A stretch of 10,707 bases of DNA from Verrucomicrobiota bacterium. GTDB taxonomy: Bacteria > Verrucomicrobiota > Verrucomicrobiia > Limisphaerales > AV2. Positions 1-8,112 of the stretch are shown piece by piece. Position 1 is the first letter of the stretch. Each line of letters starts with the position of its first letter. Below the pieces are notes generated by a model. That model had not been told where the DNA came from, did not search any database, and saw only the letters and a list, made by a program, of their open reading frames with translations. The stretch covers positions 1 through 10,707 of the forward strand of contig QHOP01000124.1 in NCBI GenBank assembly GCA_003219345.1, in the 5' to 3' direction. A program made the position numbers and the translations under genes.

Positions 1-1
1 C

Positions 2-1780
2 GTTTTCGGCGACCAACATCTGACGTATCGCGAACTCAACCAGAGCGCGAACCAGGTGGCGCATCATCTCCGAAAGCTCGGTGTGCAACCGGACGCGCTC
101 GTCGGCATTTGTCGGGACCGCTCGCTGGACCTGGTCGTGGGCTTGCTCGGCATTCTCAAAGCCGGCGGCGCTTATGTGCCGCTCGACCCCTCTTATCCCC
201 AGGAACGGCTCGCCTTCATGCTGGAGGATTCCCAGGCGCCGATCGTGGTGACGCAACGGCGACTGCTCGAGGCTTTGCCCAAGGACCGCGCGCGCTTCGT
301 CTGCCTCGACAGCGAATGGAAACTGATTGCGCGCGAAAGCCAGGAAAATCCTTCCGAGACGGTCAGTCCGGAACACCTGGCTTATGTGATCTACACGTCC
401 GGCTCCACGGGCAAACCGAAGGGCGTACAGATTCCGCATCGCGCCGTTGTCAATTTCCTCAACTCCATGCGAAGCGAACCGGGCCTGACCAGCGCGGACA
501 CGCTGCTCGCGGTGACCACCTTGTCGTTTGACATCGCCGCGCTGGAGCTGTTCCTGCCACTGAGCGTTGGCGCTCGCGTCGTTTTGGCCACCCGCGAGGA
601 AGCCGCCGATGGCGCTCAACTCGCGGCGAAGATTGCCGAGACCTGCGCGACAGCTATGCAAGCGACGCCTGCCACCTGGCGGTTGCTGATCGATTCGCGC
701 TGGCCAGGGAACAAATCATTGAGGGTTTTTTGCGGCGGCGAAGCGTTGTCGCGCGAGCTGGCGAACCGATTGTTGGAACGCTGTGCGGGGCTTTGGAACC
801 TTTACGGCCCAACCGAGACGACCATTTGGTCGGCTGCCGCGAAGATTGAGCCGGGCAACGCCCCGGTCGTCATCGGTCGGCCGATTGCCAACACGCAGTT
901 TTATATTCTCGACCGTTATCTCCAGCCGGTTCCGGTTGGTGTGCCCGGCGAACTGTTCATCGGCGGCGACGGTCTGGCACGCGGCTATCTCAATCGTCCG
1001 GAGCTGACCGCCGAAAAATTCATCCGCCACCCGTTCAGCGACGAGCCGAACGCGCGAGTGTATCGCACCGGCGACCTTGCCCGCCGGTCGCCCGACGGCA
1101 ACATCGAACTGCTCGGACGCATGGACCATCAGGTGAAGATCCGCGGTTTCCGCATCGAACTGGGCGAAATCGAAGCCGTGCTGCTGCAATTCACCAAGGT
1201 GCGCGAAGCGGTCGTGGTCGCGCGCGAAGATGCACCGGGCGACAAACGACTGATCGCCTATCTGACGACTTACACCCAAACCGCTGTTTCGCTCAACGAA
1301 CTGCGCCGGTTCCTGCGCGAGAAATTACCGGATTACATGGTGCCGTCGGCGTTCATGATGCTGGAGCAACTGCCGCTCACGCCGAACGGCAAAGTGGACC
1401 GCCGCGCGCTGCCCACGCCGGAGAATCATCGTCTGAAGTCGGACACGACTTTCGTCGCGCCTGGCGCCGGCCTGGAGCAGGATATTGCTGCCGTCTGGGA
1501 GGAAGTATTGTTCATCAAGAACCCCGGCGTGAACGACAACTTTTTCGATCTCGGCGGCCACTCGCTTCAGGTGGTGCAAGTCCAAAACAAGTTGCGCGAA
1601 AGGCTCGGCGCCGACCTGCCCGTCATCAAGTTGTTCGAATATCCAACCATCCGGTCGCTGGCCGGTTGTCTCGGCGAAAAGAACAAGGAAGAACCCTTGG
1701 CGCAAAAGATCCAGGAACGAACGCAAAGACAAAAGGCGGCCGCAGGCCACAAACAATTTGGCGCGAGAGTGAGGTTATGA
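2..1780 (+). CDS. NRPS, 3' part: adenylation domain (Gly-like) and PCP
   Basis: C-terminal 592 residues of an NRPS; the reading frame is open from base 2, so the true start and any condensation domain lie upstream. The A domain activates an amino acid as its AMP ester and loads it on the carrier. Core motifs appear in order: LTYREL (A1), AGGAYVPLDPSYP (A2), YTSGSTGKPKG (A3), FDIAALEL (A4), NLYGPTETT (A5), GDGLARGYLNRPE (A6), YRTGDLARRSPDG (A7), VKIRGFRIELGEIE (A8) and PNGKVDRRAL (A10). Aligned by hand to GrsA PheA, the pocket reads D-I-L-Q-F-G-L-I-W-K, one change from a code I recall for glycine (DILQLGLIWK). The PCP carries GGHSL, with the phosphopantetheine serine at 1562-1564. A charged, probably helical tail of about 35 residues follows (QKIQERTQRQKAA) and may dock with the next protein. 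There is no epimerase or thioesterase. The stop overlaps the next start. Domain calls are firm; glycine is an inference. Confidence 0.96.
   Translation, partial: VFGDQHLTYRELNQSANQVAHHLRKLGVQPDALVGICRDRSLDLVVGLLGILKAGGAYVPLDPSYPQERLAFMLEDSQAPIVVTQRRLLEALPKDRARFVCLDSEWKLIARESQENPSETVSPEHLAYVIYTSGSTGKPKGVQIPHRAVVNFLNSMRSEPGLTSADTLLAVTTLSFDIAALELFLPLSVGARVVLATREEAADGAQLAAKIAETCATAMQATPATWRLLIDSRWPGNKSLRVFCGGEALSRELANRLLERCAGLWNLYGPTETTIWSAAAKIEPGNAPVVIGRPIANTQFYILDRYLQPVPVGVPGELFIGGDGLARGYLNRPELTAEKFIRHPFSDEPNARVYRTGDLARRSPDGNIELLGRMDHQVKIRGFRIELGEIEAVLLQFTKVREAVVVAREDAPGDKRLIAYLTTYTQTAVSLNELRRFLREKLPDYMVPSAFMMLEQLPLTPNGKVDRRALPTPENHRLKSDTTFVAPGAGLEQDIAAVWEEVLFIKNPGVNDNFFDLGGHSLQVVQVQNKLRERLGADLPVIKLFEYPTIRSLAGCLGEKNKEEPLAQKIQERTQRQKAAAGHKQFGARVRL
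1765..1780 (+). promoter_or_regulatory. ATGA stop/start overlap with weak ribosome binding site
   Basis: The TGA ending the first gene (1778-1780) shares bases with the ATG of the PKS-NRPS gene (1777-1779). GAGAG at 1765-1769 lies 7 bases before the ATG and is a plausible weak Shine-Dalgarno; GAGG at 1771-1774 is too close (2 bases). The arrangement suggests translational coupling. It also settles the start of the downstream gene: an in-frame TTG at 1666 would add 37 residues that merely read the previous gene in another frame. Confidence 0.8.
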
Positions 1781-4700
1781 ACCCTTCGGAATCACAGACC
1801 GAGAGCATCGCCATCATCGGTCTGGCCGGCCGCTTTCCGGGCGCCAAAAACCTGGAGGACTTCTGGCGCAATCTCCGCGACGGAGTGGAGTCGGTGTCCT
1901 TCTTCCAGGACGAGGAGTTGCAATCGTCCCTGCTCGACGGCCCGCCGCCAAAGAACAACCCGAATTTCGTCAAAGCCCGCGCCGTTCTGGAAGAGGCGGA
2001 TTGGTTCGACGCTGCGTTTTTCAGCGTGAATCCCAAGGAAGCCGAAATCATGGATCCGCAGCATCGGGTCTTTTTGGAAAACGCGTGGGAGGCGCTCGAA
2101 AACGCGGGCCACAATCCGGACACTTTCGGCGGCCTGATCGGCCTGTTCGCCGGTTCGAGCATGAATACCTACCTGCTCTCGAACCTGGTCCCGCATCGCG
2201 ACCTGATCGGCCTCGTTGGCGGGTTTCAAATCATGCTCGCCAGCGACAAGGACTACCTGCCGACGCGCGTCTCTTACAAACTCAACCTTCGCGGTCCGAG
2301 CCTGACCGTTCAAACCGCCTGTTCCACCTCGCTGGTCGCGGTCTGCCTCGCCTGCCAGAATCTTTTGAATTACCAATGCGACATGGCGCTGGCGGGCGGC
2401 GCGTCCATTACGTTCCCGCAAAAAAAAGGGCTGCTCTATCAGGAAGGGGGAATCATTTCGCCCGATGGCCATTGCCGGGCATTCGACGCGGATGCGGGGG
2501 GAACCGTTTCCGGCGACGGCGTCGGCATCGTTGTGTTGCGGCGGTTGTCCGACGCGCTCGCGGACGGCGACCACATTTGCGCCGTCATCAAAGGTTGCGC
2601 CATCAACAACGACGGGTCGCTGAAGATCGGCTACACGGCGCCGAGCATTGACGGCCAGGCGGAAGTGATTGCGATGGCGCAGGCGAACGCCGATGTCGAA
2701 CCCGAGTCCATTTCCTGCCTCGAAGCGCACGGCACCGGCACGCCGCTGGGCGATCCCATCGAAATCGCCGGCCTGACCAAAGCCTTTCGCGCGGGCACGG
2801 CCGCGACGGGTTTTTGCGCCATCGGCTCGGTGAAGAGCAACATCGGCCATCTCGACGCCGCCGCCGGCGTGGCCGGGCTGATCAAAACGGTCCTGGCGCT
2901 GCAGCATAAACAACTGCCACCCAGCCTGCATTTCCAGAGACCCAGTCCGAAAGTCGATTTTGCCAACAGCCCGTTCTATGTGAACGACAAGCTGCGCGAG
3001 TGGAAGCCGGGCCGAACACCGCGACGCGCGGGAGTCAGCTCCTTTGGCATCGGCGGCACCAACGCCCACGTTGTGCTCGAAGAAACGCCCGCCGTCGAGC
3101 CATCCGGCAAATCGCGCCCCTGGCATCTCCTGTTGCTCTCGGCCAAAACAGAGTCCGCGCTCGAAACAGCCGCGGCCAATCTGGTGGATTGCCTCAAGAA
3201 GAATCCCGAAATCAATCTGGCCGACGTCGCCTTTACTTTGCAGGTCGGCCGAAAGCCCTTCGGCCATCGGCGGATGGCAGTCTGCCACAGCGTCCCGGAT
3301 GCAGTGCAAGCGCTGGCCGGGCGCGACGCGAAGCGCGCTTTCACCGGACAACCTGGCGAGGAGCAACCCCGTGTCGCGTTCATGTTTCCCGGCCAGGGCG
3401 CCCAGCACGCAGGCATGGGCCGCGAGCTTTACGAAACGGAGGCCGTGTTCCGCGAGCAGGTGAACCGCTGCTGCGAAATTCTCCAGCCGCATCTGGAACT
3501 TGACCTGCGGACCGTTCTTTATCCGGAGGCGGACAAACTTGAGCAAGCTGCTGAGCAACTGAGCCAAACCTTCCTCACGCAGCCGGCGCTGTTTGTCATC
3601 GAGTATGCACTGGCGCAACTCTGGATGAGCTGGGGCACTCAACCCCAGGCGATGATCGGCCACAGCGTGGGCGAATATGTGGCCGCATGTTTGGCCGGAG
3701 TTTTTTCGCTTGAAGACGCCCTGGCCTTGATCGCCGCGCGCGGTCGCCTGGTGCAAAAGCAACCGCGCGGCGCAATGTTGGCAGTCCGTTTGCCCGAACA
3801 GGAAATCAAAACACTGCTGGGCAGCAAACTTTCGCTGGCGGCGGTCAATGCCCCTTCGCTGTGCGTCGCTTCGGGACCGCATGACGCCATCGAAACGCTG
3901 GAAAAGAAACTCAAAGAGCGGGGCGCGGCCTGCCGGCGATTGCACACGTCGCACGCGTTCCATTCGGAGATGGTGGAGCCCGTGCTCCACCTGTTCGCGG
4001 CGAAGGTCAGAAAAGTGAAGTTGAACCCGCCGCAAATTCCCTGCGTCTCGAACGTCACCGGCAAATGGATTACGGCGCAGGAAGCGACCGACCCCAATTA
4101 TTGGGCGGCGCATTTGCGCCAGACCGTTCGTTTTGCCGACGGCCTCAGCGAACTGGCGCAGGGGCAAAGGGGAATCCTCCTAGGAGTCGGACCGGGTCAC
4201 ACCTTGAGCACCCTGGCGCAGCAACATCCCGCGGTAAGCCCCGCCCTCAGGGTCCTCTCTTCACTCAGCCACGCGCGGGAAACGGGGGCCGATCAGGCGT
4301 CCTTGCTGAACGCGCTGGGACGGCTGTGGCTCGCCGGCGGCGCGGTGGACTGGCGGGGCTTTTATTCGCACGAGCGACGGCATCGGCTCCCGCTGCCGAC
4401 CTATCCGTTCGAACGAAAGCGTTACTGGATTGAACCGGCCGCATGCCAGGCGGACGTCAACCAGGTCCAGCGGAATGGTTCTCATGGCCTCGCGGAGGAC
4501 CCGCCCGCTGAGGAAACAAAGAAGCAGGAGGCCGGAAAGCCGCGATTCGACCCGACGCAGGTTGACCAGTGCGAAAATCAAACGCTGTCGGAACTGAAAG
4601 CGGTCTTCCAGGAATTGTCCGGCGTGCACCTCTCGCACGCCGATACATCGGCGAAATTTCTTGAGCTGGGATTTGATTCGCTGTTCCTCACCCAGGCCAG

Positions 4701-7700
4701 CCAGGCCGTGCAGAAGCGGTTCGGCTCCAACGTCACCTTCCGCCAGTTGCTGGAAGAGGTCACCACCCTGGAAAAACTGGCGGCCCATCTCGACGGGCAA
4801 AAGCCGGTGGCCGCGCGACGAAAAGGTTCGCGTCAAACTGCGGACCCTCCGCGGGCCGAACCCAGGCTGAAGCCTGCCATCGTGCGGCCTGCTGAAACCG
4901 AGGCTGCGGACGGGAAGACCATCCCGCTCACCGAGGCGCAGCGTGAAATCTGGTTTGCCACCCAATTGGGCCCGGCGGTCTCCACGGCTTACAACGAATC
5001 GTGCACGCTGCGCCTGCGCGGGCCCCTCCAGATGGAGGCGTTGCGGCGAGCGGTCCAACAACTGGTCGAGCGGCATGAAGCATTGCGGACGACATTCAGT
5101 CCGTCCGGCGCTTTCCAACGAATCGCCGCCACGGCCCGGATGGAAGCGCCGCTGGTTGACTTTTCGGATTTGGACGAACGCAACCACGAAGCGTGCGTGA
5201 ACGACCTCATCGGCCGCGAAATCCAGCATGAATTCGATCTGGTCAACGGCCCGCTGCTGCGCGCGCAAATCGTCCGGCTGGCGGCGGACCATCATCGGCT
5301 CGTCTTCACGGCGCACCACCTCATCTGCGACGGTTGGTCAATGAGCGTGCTGCTTTACGAGTTGGGCGAACTTTATTCGGCCAACTGCCGGGGCGGGTCG
5401 TGCGGGCTGCCGGAGCCGATGCCGTTCAGCGCTTATGCGCAGAGCGAAGTGGTCGAACAACAAAGCCCTGAGTCTGCCGCCGCCGAGGCCTATTGGGTGA
5501 AGCAGTTTTCGGATTCAGTTCCGGTTCTGGAATTGCCGAGTGATCGGCCACGCCCGGCGACGCGGACTTACGCCGGATCACATCAGGTCCGCTCGCTCAA
5601 GCCGGGACTGGCGGCGGCGGTGAAACGCTTCAGCGCCGAGCGCAATTGCACGACATTCACGACGTTGCTCGCCGTGTTTAACGCGCTGGTGCACCGGTTG
5701 AGCGGGCAGGACGACATCGTGATCGGCGCGCCGGCGGCGGGACAGATCATGGGCGGGGCGAAACACCTCGTCGGCCACTGTGTGAACCTGCTGCCCTTGC
5801 GCAGCCGTTTTGATGCCCGCCAAAAATTCGGCGGGTATCTCTCCGCTCTCCGGCAAACAGTTCTCGATGCGTTCGAGCGTCATCAATATCCGTTCGGCAG
5901 TCTGATCCGCAAACTGAACCTGCCGCGCGACCCCAACCGGGTGCCGCTGGCGAACGTGACGTTCAACGTTGGCCGGCTGCGGGGCAGGCTGAACTTCGAG
6001 CGGCTTGCCGTTGAAGTCGCCCGCAACCCCAAACGCTTCGTCAATTTCGACATCAATTTCAACGCGACTGAGACGGACGAGGGTCTTTCGCTGGACTGCT
6101 ATTACAGCACGGAACTGTTCGACGACGCGATCATCACGAGGCTGCTGGGGCAGTTTGAAATGCTGCTGGAAAAAGCAATCGACAACGCAGAACAACGGTT
6201 GTTTGAATTGCCGCTGCTGAGCGAGGCCGAACGGCGTCAAGTGCTGGTGGAATGGAACAGTACCGCCGCCGAGTATCCCCGCGATGTCAGCGTCCATGAA
6301 TTGTTCCAGGCCCAGGTTGAGCGAGCACCTCAGGCCATCGCATTGATTTGTGGAGCAGAGCGACTCACCTACGATGAACTGAACGGTCGTGCCGATCAGT
6401 TGGCGAACCGGTTGCGCGAACTGGGCGTGGGTCCGGAAACACTCGTGGGGGTTTGCCTCGATCGGTCGGCGGCGATGGTCGTCGGGTTGCTGGCCATTCT
6501 CAAGGCCGGCGGCGCGTACGTTCCGTTGGACCCGGCTTATCCCCAGGAACGGCTGACTTTCATCCTGGAGGATGCCCGTGCCCCCGTGCTGCTGACGCAA
6601 AAGTCGTTTCGCGACAATTTCAAATCTCAGAACTCAGATTTCAGACTGGTCTGCCTCGACGTGAAGGACGAAGTCCATCGGCGCTCTTCGTTCTGTGCTC
6701 CGCGCTCAGGCCTCTCGCCGGACAATCTGGCCTACGTCATCTACACTTCCGGCTCCACTGGCAAACCGAAAGGCGTTGCCATCGAGCACCGCAGCGCAGT
6801 CGCCTTCATCCATTGGGCGAAAAGTATCTTCACGCGGGAGGAATTGGCGGGCGTGCTCGCCTCCACGTCGATCTGCTTCGATTTGTCGGTGTTTGAGTTG
6901 TTTGTTCCGTTGAGCTGGGGCGGGACGGTGATCCTGGCCGACAACGCCCTGCAGTTGCCCAGCTTGCCCGCGCGCCGCGAAGTGAGTTTGATCAACACCG
7001 TTCCATCGGCCATCGCCGAGTTGTTGAGGACGGGCGGCGTGCCCGATTCGGTCCGCACCGTCAATCTGGCCGGCGAACCACTCTCAACCAGGATGGTCCA
7101 ACAGCTTTACAACCTGGGGACGATTCAAAAGGTCTATGATCTCTATGGTCCATCTGAGGACACCACTTACTCGACGTTTGCCCTGCGAAGTCCAAACGGA
7201 CCAGCAACGATTGGCCGACCGATCGCCAACACGCAGGTTTACATTTTGGACAGGCACTCGCAGCCGATGCCAATCGGTGTGCCGGGCGAGGTGTGCATCA
7301 GCGGCGATGGATTGGCCCGGGGTTATTTGAATCGCCCCGAACTGACCACGGAAAAGTTTGTTCTCAATCCTTTCAGCGACCGGTCCGGCGCGCGTCTCTA
7401 CAGGACCGGCGACCTGGCGCGTTATCTGCCCGACGGCAAGCTCGAGTTCCTGGGACGCCTGGACCACCAGGTCAAGATCCGCGGCTACCGAATCGAACTC
7501 GGTGAAATCGAAGCCGTGATGGGCCGGCATCCCGCCGTGGGCGAGAGCGTGGTGGTCGCCCGGCAGGACGCCCCGGGCGAGAAGCGTCTGGTGGCGTATG
7601 TCGTGGCCAGGCCGAACACCGCGCTCAAGACGAACGAACTGCGCGACTTTCTGAAAACGAAATTACCTGATTACATGATGGTGTCCGCTTTCGTGCTGCT

Positions 7701-8112
7701 CGACAAGCTGCCCCTGACGCCGAACGGCAAAGTGGACCGGCGCGCGTTGCCTGCGCCGGACCAAAATCGGCCGGACCTGGAAAAGGTTTACGCCGCTCCG
7801 CGCACGACGACTGAGGAAGCCCTGGTGGAAATCTGGAGTGAAGTGCTCGGTCTGAACAAAGTTGGCATTCACGACAATTTTTTCGAGTTGGGCGGCCACT
7901 CGCTGCTGGTCATGCAGGTGCTCACCCGCGTGCGGGAGGCATTCCACGTTGAGGTGTCCTTCCGCCGTTTCTTTGAAGCGCCAGCGATCACGGAACTGGC
8001 GGCCGCGATTGAAGACACGCTCGTCCGGGAAATCAGGGAGTTGTCCGATGAGGAAGCCGAGCGCCTGGCTGGAGCTGGAGACTCTGCGTGGTTGGCAAAC
8101 CAGCGATCATGA
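1777..8112 (+). CDS. Hybrid PKS-NRPS protein, KS-AT-ACP-C-A-PCP
   Basis: A 2111-residue protein that adds a malonate unit and then an amino acid. KS, about residues 10-434: TACSTS with Cys182, then His318 (EAHGTGT) and His358 (KSNIGHL), a complete triad. AT, about 533-830: FPGQG, GHSVG with Ser630, and HAFH at 726-729, the signature of malonyl-CoA specificity. ACP, about 930-1008: LGFDSL with Ser968. No KR, DH, ER, methyltransferase or aminotransferase is present, so the beta-keto group should stay unless enzymes act in trans. C domain, about 1049-1490: HHLICDG with His1181 as the likely catalytic His. A domain, about 1511-2010: all cores, A10 Lys1985; pocket D-L-F-N-N-A-L-T-Y-K, which I recall as an alanine code. 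PCP: GGHSL with Ser2042. The ACP-to-C step resembles polyketide-accepting C domains of cyanobacterial hybrids (from memory). The ATG at 1777 is chosen because the KS begins at once after it. Domain order is certain; substrates are predicted. Confidence 0.97.
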   Translation: MNPSESQTESIAIIGLAGRFPGAKNLEDFWRNLRDGVESVSFFQDEELQSSLLDGPPPKNNPNFVKARAVLEEADWFDAAFFSVNPKEAEIMDPQHRVFLENAWEALENAGHNPDTFGGLIGLFAGSSMNTYLLSNLVPHRDLIGLVGGFQIMLASDKDYLPTRVSYKLNLRGPSLTVQTACSTSLVAVCLACQNLLNYQCDMALAGGASITFPQKKGLLYQEGGIISPDGHCRAFDADAGGTVSGDGVGIVVLRRLSDALADGDHICAVIKGCAINNDGSLKIGYTAPSIDGQAEVIAMAQANADVEPESISCLEAHGTGTPLGDPIEIAGLTKAFRAGTAATGFCAIGSVKSNIGHLDAAAGVAGLIKTVLALQHKQLPPSLHFQRPSPKVDFANSPFYVNDKLREWKPGRTPRRAGVSSFGIGGTNAHVVLEETPAVEPSGKSRPWHLLLLSAKTESALETAAANLVDCLKKNPEINLADVAFTLQVGRKPFGHRRMAVCHSVPDAVQALAGRDAKRAFTGQPGEEQPRVAFMFPGQGAQHAGMGRELYETEAVFREQVNRCCEILQPHLELDLRTVLYPEADKLEQAAEQLSQTFLTQPALFVIEYALAQLWMSWGTQPQAMIGHSVGEYVAACLAGVFSLEDALALIAARGRLVQKQPRGAMLAVRLPEQEIKTLLGSKLSLAAVNAPSLCVASGPHDAIETLEKKLKERGAACRRLHTSHAFHSEMVEPVLHLFAAKVRKVKLNPPQIPCVSNVTGKWITAQEATDPNYWAAHLRQTVRFADGLSELAQGQRGILLGVGPGHTLSTLAQQHPAVSPALRVLSSLSHARETGADQASLLNALGRLWLAGGAVDWRGFYSHERRHRLPLPTYPFERKRYWIEPAACQADVNQVQRNGSHGLAEDPPAEETKKQEAGKPRFDPTQVDQCENQTLSELKAVFQELSGVHLSHADTSAKFLELGFDSLFLTQASQAVQKRFGSNVTFRQLLEEVTTLEKLAAHLDGQKPVAARRKGSRQTADPPRAEPRLKPAIVRPAETEAADGKTIPLTEAQREIWFATQLGPAVSTAYNESCTLRLRGPLQMEALRRAVQQLVERHEALRTTFSPSGAFQRIAATARMEAPLVDFSDLDERNHEACVNDLIGREIQHEFDLVNGPLLRAQIVRLAADHHRLVFTAHHLICDGWSMSVLLYELGELYSANCRGGSCGLPEPMPFSAYAQSEVVEQQSPESAAAEAYWVKQFSDSVPVLELPSDRPRPATRTYAGSHQVRSLKPGLAAAVKRFSAERNCTTFTTLLAVFNALVHRLSGQDDIVIGAPAAGQIMGGAKHLVGHCVNLLPLRSRFDARQKFGGYLSALRQTVLDAFERHQYPFGSLIRKLNLPRDPNRVPLANVTFNVGRLRGRLNFERLAVEVARNPKRFVNFDINFNATETDEGLSLDCYYSTELFDDAIITRLLGQFEMLLEKAIDNAEQRLFELPLLSEAERRQVLVEWNSTAAEYPRDVSVHELFQAQVERAPQAIALICGAERLTYDELNGRADQLANRLRELGVGPETLVGVCLDRSAAMVVGLLAILKAGGAYVPLDPAYPQERLTFILEDARAPVLLTQKSFRDNFKSQNSDFRLVCLDVKDEVHRRSSFCAPRSGLSPDNLAYVIYTSGSTGKPKGVAIEHRSAVAFIHWAKSIFTREELAGVLASTSICFDLSVFELFVPLSWGGTVILADNALQLPSLPARREVSLINTVPSAIAELLRTGGVPDSVRTVNLAGEPLSTRMVQQLYNLGTIQKVYDLYGPSEDTTYSTFALRSPNGPATIGRPIANTQVYILDRHSQPMPIGVPGEVCISGDGLARGYLNRPELTTEKFVLNPFSDRSGARLYRTGDLARYLPDGKLEFLGRLDHQVKIRGYRIELGEIEAVMGRHPAVGESVVVARQDAPGEKRLVAYVVARPNTALKTNELRDFLKTKLPDYMMVSAFVLLDKLPLTPNGKVDRRALPAPDQNRPDLEKVYAAPRTTTEEALVEIWSEVLGLNKVGIHDNFFELGGHSLLVMQVLTRVREAFHVEVSFRRFFEAPAITELAAAIEDTLVREIRELSDEEAERLAGAGDSAWLANQRS
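6611..6715 (+). other. Atypical low-complexity linker inside the second A domain
   Basis: This coding stretch lies between the A2 and A3 cores of the alanine-like A domain. Its composition differs from its surroundings. It holds a perfect 6-base inverted repeat, AAATCT (6622-6627) and AGATTT (6636-6641), around an 8-base loop, with the pentamer CTCAG occurring twice nearby. A second part at 6681-6710 has repeated GCGCTC / GTGCTC / GCGCTC units. The two parts flank the conserved VCLD segment and encode unremarkable residues (FKSQNSDFR and RRSSFCAPRSG). It reads like intergenic repeat sequence absorbed into a tolerant surface loop; that origin is a guess. Confidence 0.4.
8109..8112 (+). promoter_or_regulatory. 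Second ATGA stop/start overlap
   Basis: The TGA of the PKS-NRPS gene (8110-8112) overlaps the ATG of the third gene (8109-8111). No purine-rich ribosome binding site precedes it, so initiation probably depends on ribosomes finishing the upstream gene. An in-frame GTG at 8088 is a poorer start: it would add seven residues overlapping the end of the previous protein. Confidence 0.8.

Noticed and set aside
1666..1776. Upstream TTG start for the PKS-NRPS gene
   Set aside because: It would add 37 residues that overlap the end of the previous gene. The ATG at 1777 in an ATGA overlap sits directly before the KS.
1792..4167. Long open frame on the minus strand (791 codons) opposite the KS-AT region
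   Set aside because: It lies wholly inside a well-supported PKS gene. Its translation is rich in Arg, Gln and Gly with no recognisable domain, as expected of an antisense shadow in GC-rich coding DNA.
5578..6600. Minus-strand open frame of 340 codons, and others like it at 4261-5319 and 7869-8909
   Set aside because: They are shadows of the C and A domains on the plus strand; the translations show no family motif.
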